Assembly (NCBI GenBank): GCA_016256075.1
Contig: SDVU01000063.1
Span: 1-23,126, forward strand
Direction of reading: 5' to 3'
DNA: 23,126 nucleotides
Source: Dictyocoela muelleri
Lineage: Eukaryota; Microsporidia
The position numbers and the translations under genes were made by a program. Below the pieces are notes generated by a model. The model did no database searches. It saw only the letters and a list, made by a program, of their open reading frames with translations, and was not told the DNA's origin. Positions 1 to 7,148 of this stretch are shown piece after piece. Each line of letters opens with the position of its first letter. The first letter of the stretch is position 1.

Positions 1-179
1 GATGCTCCATGTAATATAATCGTTTTTATGAAGTTACACAAATAATGAAATATGCCACCCATAGTAGTAAGTCATGAGAAGCTCAAATATGCTTTCACTT
101 TTTTTTCTAAGCTCACTTCTATGGATGTCTACTAGTGTCCTGGTTGAAGACCTAGTACCAAAATTTTTGCAAGCGTAAA

Positions 180-420
180 GATATGAATTGAGTCAAAGCT
201 CGGTAAAAGAGTAGTTACACTGAAAAAAATATAAAAAACCTTCTCAGTACAATTATACTGATGATTCATTGATAAACAGTATAAACAACCGAACCAGTAA
301 AAGCTAAGTAGTAACAAATAACTTTAACACCAGGAAACAAATGTCTAAAGACCATGGTTGAAGACAGCTCATCTAGTCGATAATTATGGAGAATGTAAGG
401 ATATAATATATAGTCAGTTT
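180..420 (+). repeat. Old, diverged SINE-A copy (body and 3' part)
   Basis: This stretch aligns by eye, in order, with the body of the SINE-A copy at 21818-22288. The matches are a GAGTC/GATGAG...CTCGGNAAAA block near 195-215, a TCATTGATAAA block near 266, a remnant of the AGGAACCAAAGGTC block near 330-350, GACANCTCNTC near 362 and a TTATGGA remnant of the 3' end near 384. The tRNA-like head is not recognisable. It is much more diverged than the other copies and is probably the oldest. Bases 1-180 and 420-653 show no gene or clear repeat, only AT-rich DNA. Confidence 0.5.
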
Positions 421-653
421 ATTACGGAATTAGAAATAGTCTAAAATCATAAAGATGAATAATTTGCTCAATTTTGAAATTTTTAAAAATAAGAGAAAAT
501 ACAATTTGGTCGTACAAATAATACAAAATTAAAAGAATCAAATGCAAAAAATTAATACTGAAAAAAGTATTTTTGGTTTTTTTTGTAAATTATTTTTAAA
601 ATAAATTTAATGCATATTTTTTTCCTAAGATCTTCTCTAATATTATTTTTTAT

Positions 654-1113
654 CTTTATATATATTAAATGCTGACAACATCCATAGCTGCCAAGCCGGT
701 GAGTTGTCAATTACCGAGGTCTGAGACCTTTGGTTCTTTGTGTTCCGATATTAAGTCACTTACTAAGCTACCCATAAGCCCAACTGTATAAGCGATTTTC
801 TTTTTATCAATGACCCAGCAGGATACAGGTAATTGGTAACTTTTCGTGATTTTTTTTCACTAATTATTTTGCCGAGATGCGTCGCTGCACTCATCCCCAC
901 ACCTAGATCAGATCTCTCTACTCATTGTCATATTAGAAAAAGTCTTAATCAGCTATACCACACTGGAAAGACGGTATATTGCTACTATATTTCTAAAGTT
1001 TTCGACCGCTTAATGTCTTTCCCTCATTATTTATTAAAGAGTGACGTCAGCGGAATCCGTACCTCGATACTTAAATTTTCATTTTAAGAGTGTTAACTCC
1101 TGAGCTATCTGGC
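654..1113 (-). repeat. SINE-A copy, nearly full length (tRNA-derived SINE)
   Basis: Read on the minus strand, it begins GCCAGATAGCTCAG at 1113, giving an A-box-like tRNA head with the GTTAACACTCTT segment. A degraded B box follows, then a body with the conserved GATGAGTGC...CATCTCGGCAAAA block, and it ends TATGGATGTTGTCAGCAT followed by a TA-rich tail near 654-670. It matches the + copy at 21818-22288 along the whole length at very roughly 80% by eye. A small open frame on the opposite strand (833-1087) lies wholly inside the repeat and is not a gene. Confidence 0.85.
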
Positions 1114-1219
1114 ACTTTAAATAATTAACTAAATGAAGATATGTGCCAACAAATAAAAACATAAAGCTATTCTATTAATTAAATACATTCCAAGATTTTT
1201 TAGACACATTCATGTTTTA

Positions 1220-2854
1220 CACGGCTTTTCATAGTTATAGATCCATTTTTTTAACTCATAGACACATTTTTTTAAAGTATTGAACCCAATTTTTCAAACT
1301 TATAGATACATTTTTTCAAAGTTATAGATCCATTTATTTCAGACTTTTAGACACATTTTGCCAGAGTTATTTAGATGATCCTCAAAAATTCTCATCTATA
1401 AAAATTTTTAACTTCTATTTTAACCTTTATTTTAAGCCCTATTTTTTAACCCTAACTTTATTTACTAACTCTTTTATAATTATTATTTTATAACCCTTAT
1501 TTTTAACCCTTATTTTTAACGTTTATTTTTTAACCTCTATTTTTTAACCCTTATTTTTTTAACCATTATTTTTTAACCCTTATTTCTCAACCCTTATTTT
1601 CTAGTCCTTATTTTCAACACTTATTTCTAACCCTTTTATTTAACGTAAATTTTTAACACTTATTGCTTAACCCTGAATTTTTAAACCTTATTTTTTTACT
1701 TTAATTTTTTTAACTTTATTTTAATCCATAATTTTTTAATTTTTATTTTTTTACCTTTTTTAATCAATAATTTTTAACCCATATTTTTTAGCCTTTAAAA
1801 AGGGGGTTATAAAAGTTAAAAAAAATGGTTAAAAATAATGGTTTAAAATAAGTGTTAAAAATTAGGATTATAAAAATAAGATTAAAAAAATAAATGTTAT
1901 AAAATAAGGTTTAAAAAATGAAGGTTAAAAATAAAAAAACGATGTTCATAAAATTTTGGTTAAAAAAATTGGTTAAAAAATAAGGGTTTAAAATGTGGGT
2001 TAAAAAATAAGTGAAAAAAAAATAAGAGTTAATAAATAAGGATTAAAAATAAAGGTTGAAAAATAAGGGTTAAAAATTAAGTGTTCAAAATAAGGTTTAT
2101 AAAAGGGTTAGTAAACTAGTTAAGGAGTTATAAAATAAGGGTTAGAAAATAGTGTTGAAATTAGGGTAGAAATATTGATCAAATAGGGGTTAAAGAAATT
2201 ATATATGAGAATTTTTGAGGTTCGTCTATATAACTCTAGCAAAATGTGTCTATAAGTCTGAAATAAATGTGTCTTTAAGTCTGAAATAAATGTGTCTATA
2301 AGTCTGAAATAAATAGATCTATAACTTTGAAAAAATAGCTCTATTACTTGAAAAAATAGGTATATAACTTTGAAATAATGGCTCTATAACTTTGGAAAAA
2401 GGGTTTACAACTTTGAAAAAATTAGTCTGTAACTTGAAAAATGAGTCTGTAACTTTTGAAAAAAGGTCTATACCTTTGGAAAAAGGGTCTATACTTTTGG
2501 AAAAATGGGTCTATAACTTTGGAGAAATAGGTCTGTAACTTTAAAAAAATAATCTGTAACTTTAAAAAAATGGGTTTATAACTTTGATAATGTGTCTATA
2601 ACTTGAAAAATGTGTCTATAACTTTGGAAAAAAGTCTATAACTTTACGAAAAAGGATCTATAACTTTGGAAAAATGGGTCTATAACTTTGGAAAAATGGG
2701 TCTATAACTTTGGAAAAATAGGTCTGTAACTTTAAAAAAATGGATCGGTAACTTTAAAAAAATGGATCGGTAACTTTAAAAAAATGGGTTTATAACTTTG
2801 GAAAAATGGGTCTAAAACTTTGGAAAAATGGGTCTATAACTATGAAAAGTCCTG
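1220..2854. mobile_element. Foldback element FB1, giant imperfect palindrome flanked by TA
   Basis: The ends read CACGGCTTTTCATAG on the left and, as reverse complement, CAGGACTTTTCATAG on the right, with TA directly outside both (1218-1219, 2855-2856). The outer arms are tandem units of about 22 bp (CATAGTTATAGACCCATTTT type): a handful at 1225-1375 and, in the opposite orientation, roughly two dozen at 2215-2850. The inner arms are TTTTTAACCCTTA-type repeats at 1415-1795 facing AAGGGTTAAAAAT-type repeats at 1800-2195. The centre lies near 1798. There is no transposase or other open frame. The left arm (about 575 bp) is much shorter than the right (about 1050 bp), as expected if units expand or contract. 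The TA flanks are those expected for Tc1/mariner-type insertion. Confidence 0.8.
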
Positions 2855-3013
2855 TATATAAATCATTGAGATGTGTAATTAATAAAATTATCAATGATTT
2901 TAATCACTAAAATTTATTTATTTATTTATTTATTTTAACTTTTTTCAATATAAAAGTTAACCTTTGACTAACTTACCCACTCCTTTTTTTATAAAATAGC
3001 CATCTGTATAAAT

Positions 3014-3117
3014 AAATTACATGATTATATTTTAGAAAACGTCAAATCACAATTTATCTTCAGTTATAATAATAAATCGCGATTTAACGCTTATTTCAAA
3101 TAAGAATAATGTAATTT
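3014..3117. repeat. Small hairpin MITE (same family as 22895-23044)
   Basis: The left arm begins AAATTACATGATTAT and the right arm, reverse-complemented, begins AAATTACATTATTCTTATTT. Both continue to a ...CGTNAAATCNCNATTTAT inner part, so the whole folds into one hairpin of about 45-bp imperfect arms. The inner arm (GCGATTTAACGCTTATTTC, AAATAAG) also matches the arms of the palindrome at 22895-23044, which makes the two a family. It has no coding capacity. Confidence 0.6.
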
Positions 3118-3267
3118 CCTCTAAAACATGCTGATTTTCTCAAAAGAGGGAGTAGATAACACCCGTTGAAGAACACAAATTTTTACTTGAAGATCTGTAA
3201 AATTGACAATAAAATTTTTATTACCAAAACGTAAAACCAAAACAATATTATTTTTTCAACAAATATT

Positions 3268-3336
3268 GTTTTTGATCAGAAATCGATTTTTATCAAATAT
3301 TGATTTTTGATCAAATATTTATTTTTGATCAAAAAT
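3268..3336. promoter_or_regulatory. Cluster of TTTTTGATCAAA-like palindromes upstream of the gene
   Basis: Four motifs, near 3269, 3288, 3304 and 3322, read TTTTTGATCAGA, TTTTTATCAAA, TTTTTGATCAAA and TTTTTGATCAAAAA. They are spaced about 16-19 bp apart and lie 45-110 bp before the start codon. The core TTTTGATCAAAA is a perfect palindrome and also occurs many times inside the coding repeat of the same gene. A regulatory role is possible, but so is a simple AT-rich minisatellite. Confidence 0.35.
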
Positions 3337-3371
3337 AGAAAAAACGAAAATAGTTAAAATTAAAAATTCCA

Positions 3372-3379
3372 CCCCCCCC
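3372..3379 (+). promoter_or_regulatory. C-run start-site motif directly before ATG
   Basis: Eight C residues abut the start codon at 3380. CCC/GGG-like motifs next to the start codon are a known feature of microsporidian genes, and the second gene here also has CCC directly before its ATG. This supports 3380 as the start, together with the signal peptide that begins there. Confidence 0.5.
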
Positions 3380-5779
3380 ATGTTAAAGACATTGATTCTA
3401 ACAACTTTAGCAATGGTTTTTCTCACCGATAATCCTGGTAGTAAAATTTTAATTCCGGAAAACTATGAAGAAGATCATTTATTAAAATCATATCGATCCA
3501 CATCAACTTTATCCTACCAGTCTACTGAAAGTCATAAAAATGAGATTAAAAATTACATTAGAGGTGCTTTAAAAAGAATAAATTTTACGAGAAGTAATAA
3601 AAATATAATCAAGCCAAAAAACAATTTTAGTAATTTCAAACACTCTGAAATTGAAAATCCAAAATGTGGAAATTTTTATGTAGAAAATAAATTATATTAT
3701 TTTTTAGATGAGTTAAAAGATGAACAGAAGATAACTTATGATAATCAATCTTATCCTTTTCATTCAATATCAAAAAACCATATAAATCCATCGAATTATT
3801 TATCATTTAGTCACTTTGATTCTAAAAATCCCACAAAATTAAATTCATCAATTTGCCTACAAAAAGGGGGTGAAAACTCTAAATACTTGATTTACGAAAA
3901 TCCTTCAGATGATGAATTGATGTATGAGTCACCGAAAAATAGTCCTTCAATTGATAATAACCCCCCGAATAGAGTTAGAATTGACCAAAAAGAATCAATA
4001 ACGAATAATTTAGATACTTTGCCTAAAAAACACAAAAAATTTAGTATTCATAATTTATTTTCAGGTTTAAATCGATCTGAGAGAGTTAAAGAACATTCAA
4101 TTGTTAAAAAAGTCAATGAAAATTTTCAAAGCTGTAGAAATAAATTTTTCCAGAATCGAGGCGAATCAGAGATACAAAAAAAATTTAATAAACCTGAAAC
4201 AAAACAAACATACAACAAAAGAAAAAATATGCCATTGCCGCCTATACCTACAAACGAATATGAAGAAAAACACGCGCATTTTTACGAATTTCACCCTAAA
4301 ACACCAAGCCTTGATCCAGACTGTATTTATGAAGAGATTTCAGAATTACCACCAATAAATTCGCAATATCAAAATAACAGATTTTATGAATTTGAATCAC
4401 AAAACTATAAAAAAACTTATGGTCAGAATTTCAGCCTTAAAAGTCCAAATGTAGCTAAAGATCAGTTATTTGAAAATCCTGATAAAAACATTTCAACAAA
4501 TCCTGAATTATTCAGAAGTGGAGAAATTTCAAAAAATCGAGAAAGCAAAAATGATTTAGAATGTGAACTTGTTGTCAATGAAGATATTAAAGATTACAGT
4601 GATGGTTATATAACCATGAATAATTTTATACCTAAAAATGATTTTATAAATGATGATAAAACGGAAATTTATGATGATATAAATGCTCTAAATATACATT
4701 ATAAGCCTGATGAATCTATAAATCACAAACTTGATGAATCTTCAGCACATGGAAATATTATAACTCGTTCCGAACAAAATAAAGAAGCCCAGTTGAAAGT
4801 TTTAGAAAATGAATATGAAAACATTGACAGTCATGGAAATATTGAGGAAAATGAAAAACAAGGTAAAAATTCACCAATATATAAGACTTTAGCAAATGAA
4901 ATAAATTGTTATGAAATTGCAAAAAATGAATTAAAATCTAAAGGCGATGAGACTACTCAAGATTATAATAAAGAATTCGAAGTAAAATTTGTTCAAGGAA
5001 TAAGTGAAAATTTAGACAAAAAAACAACTGAAAATTTTGATCAAAAACCAAATGAAAATTTTGATCAAAAAACGGATGAAAATTTTGAGCAAAAAACGAA
5101 TGAAAATTTTGAGCAAAAAACGAATGAAAATTTTGATCAAAAAACGAATGAAATTTTTGAGCAAAAAACGAATGAAAATTTTGATCAAAAACTAAATGAA
5201 AATTTTGATCAAAAACCAAATGAAATTTTTAAGCAAAAAACGAATGAAATTTTTGATCAAAAAACGAATGAAATTTTTGATCAAAAAATGAAACAAAATC
5301 CAATTATAAAAAGAAAAAATGATTTCGCAAATGTCGTATTTTTACCCGCAAATCCTGGTATAAGATTTCAGCAAAACTTTAATAATGAATTAAATATGAT
5401 TTTGCATAAAAAAATTGATAAGACATATGCAAATACCACAATTCAAAATTCTGATAAATGCGAGTATTTACAAGCTGCGGATAAGAATGATGATCTTAAT
5501 TTTCATAATCCAAAAACTGAATTGGAAATTGTAAGAACCGAATCGACTAAAAAAAGAGATAATCTAAAAGATGAAGATTTTTTTAATACCGTTATCAATG
5601 ATTCAAATTCGAAAGAAGACATTTCGGGTGATTTTAACGGTAAAAATAAACCAACTTTTTCCTCTAAAAAATCACATTCTAGTACATTGGTTGATAATGC
5701 AACTGGTAGTTCGTGGGTTCCTTATATAATAATCGGAGTAGGACTCTGTTTATTTATAATATTATTTTTCATTTTTTAA
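3380..5779 (+). CDS. Secreted or surface-anchored repeat protein, low complexity, tyrosine-motif rich
   Basis: I do not recognise a family. The 799-residue frame opens with a signal peptide (basic start, hydrophobic LILTTLAMVFL, then polar residues from about 17) and closes with a hydrophobic segment (about 777-799) that runs to the last residue, preceded by DNATGSS. This fits either a C-terminal membrane anchor without a tail or a GPI-attachment signal. Between them lies an Asn/Lys/Glu-rich, probably disordered chain with scattered cysteines. Residues 543-638 are twelve consecutive octapeptides of the ENFDQKTN type. Tyrosines sit in recurrent acidic or Asn contexts (YENP 172, YESP 182, YEEI 317, YITM 410, YDDI 431, YENI 479, YKTL 501), and PLPPIP occurs at 285-290. 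The start is supported by the C-run and signal peptide. No introns are needed. A role at the parasite surface or in the host cytosol is inferred only. Confidence 0.82.
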   Translation: MLKTLILTTLAMVFLTDNPGSKILIPENYEEDHLLKSYRSTSTLSYQSTESHKNEIKNYIRGALKRINFTRSNKNIIKPKNNFSNFKHSEIENPKCGNFYVENKLYYFLDELKDEQKITYDNQSYPFHSISKNHINPSNYLSFSHFDSKNPTKLNSSICLQKGGENSKYLIYENPSDDELMYESPKNSPSIDNNPPNRVRIDQKESITNNLDTLPKKHKKFSIHNLFSGLNRSERVKEHSIVKKVNENFQSCRNKFFQNRGESEIQKKFNKPETKQTYNKRKNMPLPPIPTNEYEEKHAHFYEFHPKTPSLDPDCIYEEISELPPINSQYQNNRFYEFESQNYKKTYGQNFSLKSPNVAKDQLFENPDKNISTNPELFRSGEISKNRESKNDLECELVVNEDIKDYSDGYITMNNFIPKNDFINDDKTEIYDDINALNIHYKPDESINHKLDESSAHGNIITRSEQNKEAQLKVLENEYENIDSHGNIEENEKQGKNSPIYKTLANEINCYEIAKNELKSKGDETTQDYNKEFEVKFVQGISENLDKKTTENFDQKPNENFDQKTDENFEQKTNENFEQKTNENFDQKTNEIFEQKTNENFDQKLNENFDQKPNEIFKQKTNEIFDQKTNEIFDQKMKQNPIIKRKNDFANVVFLPANPGIRFQQNFNNELNMILHKKIDKTYANTTIQNSDKCEYLQAADKNDDLNFHNPKTELEIVRTESTKKRDNLKDEDFFNTVINDSNSKEDISGDFNGKNKPTFSSKKSHSSTLVDNATGSSWVPYIIIGVGLCLFIILFFIF
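5006..5293 (+). repeat. 12 x 24-bp in-frame minisatellite encoding ENFDQKTN octapeptides
   Basis: Twelve uninterrupted 24-bp units encode variants of E-N/I-F-D/E-Q-K-T/P-N (residues 543-638 of the surface-type protein). Most units contain a TTTTGATCAAAA or TTTTGAGCAAAA core. Because the unit is nearly self-complementary, the antisense strand is also open (about 4953-5219), a by-product and not a gene. Units differ mainly at positions 2, 4 and 7 and keep F, QK and the frame, which suggests selection on the peptide or recent unit exchange. Confidence 0.9.
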
Positions 5780-5850
5780 TGATTAAGATGAATTGAGTAA
5801 AATTTTTAACCAATAATATATATTTATATTTTATGTTGAAAATATTAAAA

Positions 5851-5905
5851 ATTGTCGCGCGCGCAGCGCGCGACACGCGCCCAGCAGCGACAGGATCGAA
5901 TCCTG
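5851..5905 (-). repeat. SINE-B 3' fragment with GC-rich hairpin tail
   Basis: On the minus strand a T-arm-like ACAGGATTCGATCCTGT is followed by CGCTGCTGGGCGCG and ends in GCGCGCGACAAT. The tail contains a perfect 9-bp stem, GTCGCGCGC/GCGCGCGAC, with a 3-nt loop. The same order (TTCGATCC, then GCGNGCGACAAT) occurs at 17768-17806 and, more diverged, at 6212-6375. It is very GC-rich in a setting that is otherwise mostly A and T. This looks like the end of a short tRNA-derived repeat rather than a tRNA gene. Confidence 0.5.
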
Positions 5906-6211
5906 TGGTGGTTTTTTTTGATTTTAATTTTTTAATTTTTAATTTTTAATTTAAAATATTTAATATTGAATCTTTAATTTTTAATATTGAATTTTTTAAT
6001 ATTTAATATTTAATTTTTAATATTAGATTTTTAATTTTAATTTTAATTTTCAATGTTTAATTTTTAACCACACTACCTTTGGTCTAGTCATTTTACTATA
6101 GTTAACCTGAAATATATTTAACATACTTAAAATTATAATTTTTAATTTTTAACTTTAATTTCTTTAATTTTTAATTTTTAACTTTCATTTCTTTAATTTT
6201 TAATTTTTAAT
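5906..6211. repeat. AT-rich simple sequence (TTTAATTTTTAA type)
   Basis: The region is mostly imperfect TTTAATTTTTAA-like repeats, probably the expanded A-rich tails of the two minus-strand SINE-B copies on either side. A small non-repetitive island at about 6061-6120 (CACACTACCTTTGGTCTAG) contains nothing recognisable. No gene. Confidence 0.6.
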
Positions 6212-6415
6212 TATTGTCGCGCGCCAAGGTTGTCATGCCAAGAATGACAGCTTTCAATTTGAATTTAGTATTTTTATTATTTATTTTTTACATATTAAAT
6301 CAATATAAATCCATACCGAGGTGGTATGCCAAGCTTGTCATTTTGAAAATAATGCTACTAGCGATATTCGAACCCGGGAACTCAACAGAGATTATATGAC
6401 TCTGTTACGAATTAT
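6212..6415 (-). repeat. SINE-B copy with B-box-like head and GCGCGCGACAATAAT tail
   Basis: Read on the minus strand, a tRNA-like segment GAGTTCCCGGGTTCGAATAT (B-box GGGTTCGAATATC at 6363-6375) is preceded by an ACAGAG/CTCTGT stem. About 140 bp of AT-rich body follows, then GGCGCGCGACAATAATT and an A-rich tail. No good A box is visible. It shares the terminal GCGCGACAAT block with 5851, 17525, 17791 and 17817. The element boundary near 6415 abuts the left 270-bp inverted repeat. Confidence 0.5.
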
Positions 6416-6690
6416 AATGCCCCCTTGCAAATACTGACTCCATCAAATTAAATTTGAAATTTAAAAAAATCAATTTTTGATAATAAAAATTAATTAAGAG
6501 CCTCACGACAAATAATGTCCCCCTTTTTATTAAGAGAAAAATCAATTTTTGATAATAAATTTTATTAATAAAATAATTAAAACCGTGACCCTACAAATAA
6601 TGCTCCCCCTAATTTATTATTGAAAAAATCAATTTTTTTATAATGAATTAATAAATAAAATTTTTTAAAAATTTTAGTTAAATTTTTTTA
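6414..6690 (+). repeat. Left copy of a 270-bp inverted repeat (TAATGCCCCC end)
   Basis: This copy is about 90% identical by eye, over its whole length, to the reverse complement of 14739-15010. It starts TAATGCCCCC with TA outside and contains three units of about 90 bp, each with an A/T block (TATCAAAAATTGATTTTT-like) followed by a C-rich ATAATGCCCCC-like block. Together with the right copy it brackets 8 kb of nested elements, and so could be one terminal inverted repeat of an outer transposon. Alternatively, the two may be independent insertions of one family. Confidence 0.75.
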
Positions 6691-7146
6691 TTTTTTAATA
6701 ATGTTTTTCAATTTTAAATTTTTAAACCAATTAACTAATTTTATTATTTCGCTGTTGATTTTTTTAACTGGTTGGTTCTCCAAATTACTGTTATAAGTGT
6801 CGCTATTGTTAAATTATTTAATTGAATATAAATTAATATTTTAAATTAAAAAACATTATTAATAAATGCCGAACCCCAGATTGACACCCACCCCCAGATC
6901 GACACCCACCTCAGATCAACACTCACTCCAGATCAACACGAACCCCAGATAAACACGAACCCCAGATAAACACCCACCTCTAATAATCCCCACACCAAAT
7001 AACTTCACCTAAATGCCCCCTTTCTAAAATGAGTCTAATGTAGTCCACCTTATCACCACTTTCTGACAAACAGCAGTTATTTTATATAATTAAAACTAAA
7101 TAATTTTTAAAAAAATACAAAATTTAAAAAATGTTTTTAAATTCAT
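6691..7146. other. Gene-free spacer with a C-rich minisatellite
   Basis: No gene is seen. About 6871-6975 is a C-rich tandem array of a roughly 17-bp unit, CCCAGATNAACACCCAC, with five or six copies, grading into CACCTCTAATAATCCCC. It stands out against AT-rich flanks. The rest is A/T simple sequence. Confidence 0.6.
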
Positions 7147-7148
7147 TA

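Larger units (their letters stand above)
2857..3371. other. Intergenic region upstream of the repeat-bearing surface protein gene
   Basis: No gene is seen. It holds a (TTTA)n microsatellite at about 2911-2937, a small hairpin MITE at 3014-3117 (listed separately) and a cluster of TTTTTGATCAAA-like palindromic motifs at about 3268-3336. The rest is AT-rich. Confidence 0.6.

Noticed and set aside
132-317. 61-codon open frame on -
   Set aside because: It overlaps an old SINE-A copy and has no coding features.
833-1087. 84-codon open frame on +
   Set aside because: It lies entirely inside a minus-strand SINE-A copy, and other copies do not keep it open.
1415-2195. Telomeric repeat array (TAACCC / GGGTTA)
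   Set aside because: Units are irregular, occur in both orientations around a centre, and lie inside a TA-flanked foldback element with unrelated outer units.
2215-2850. CRISPR-like array
   Set aside because: Units are contiguous and degenerate, without unique spacers, and the context is eukaryotic.
4953-5219. Minus-strand open frame antisense to the octapeptide repeat
   Set aside because: It is a by-product of the near-palindromic 24-bp unit; there is no independent start context.
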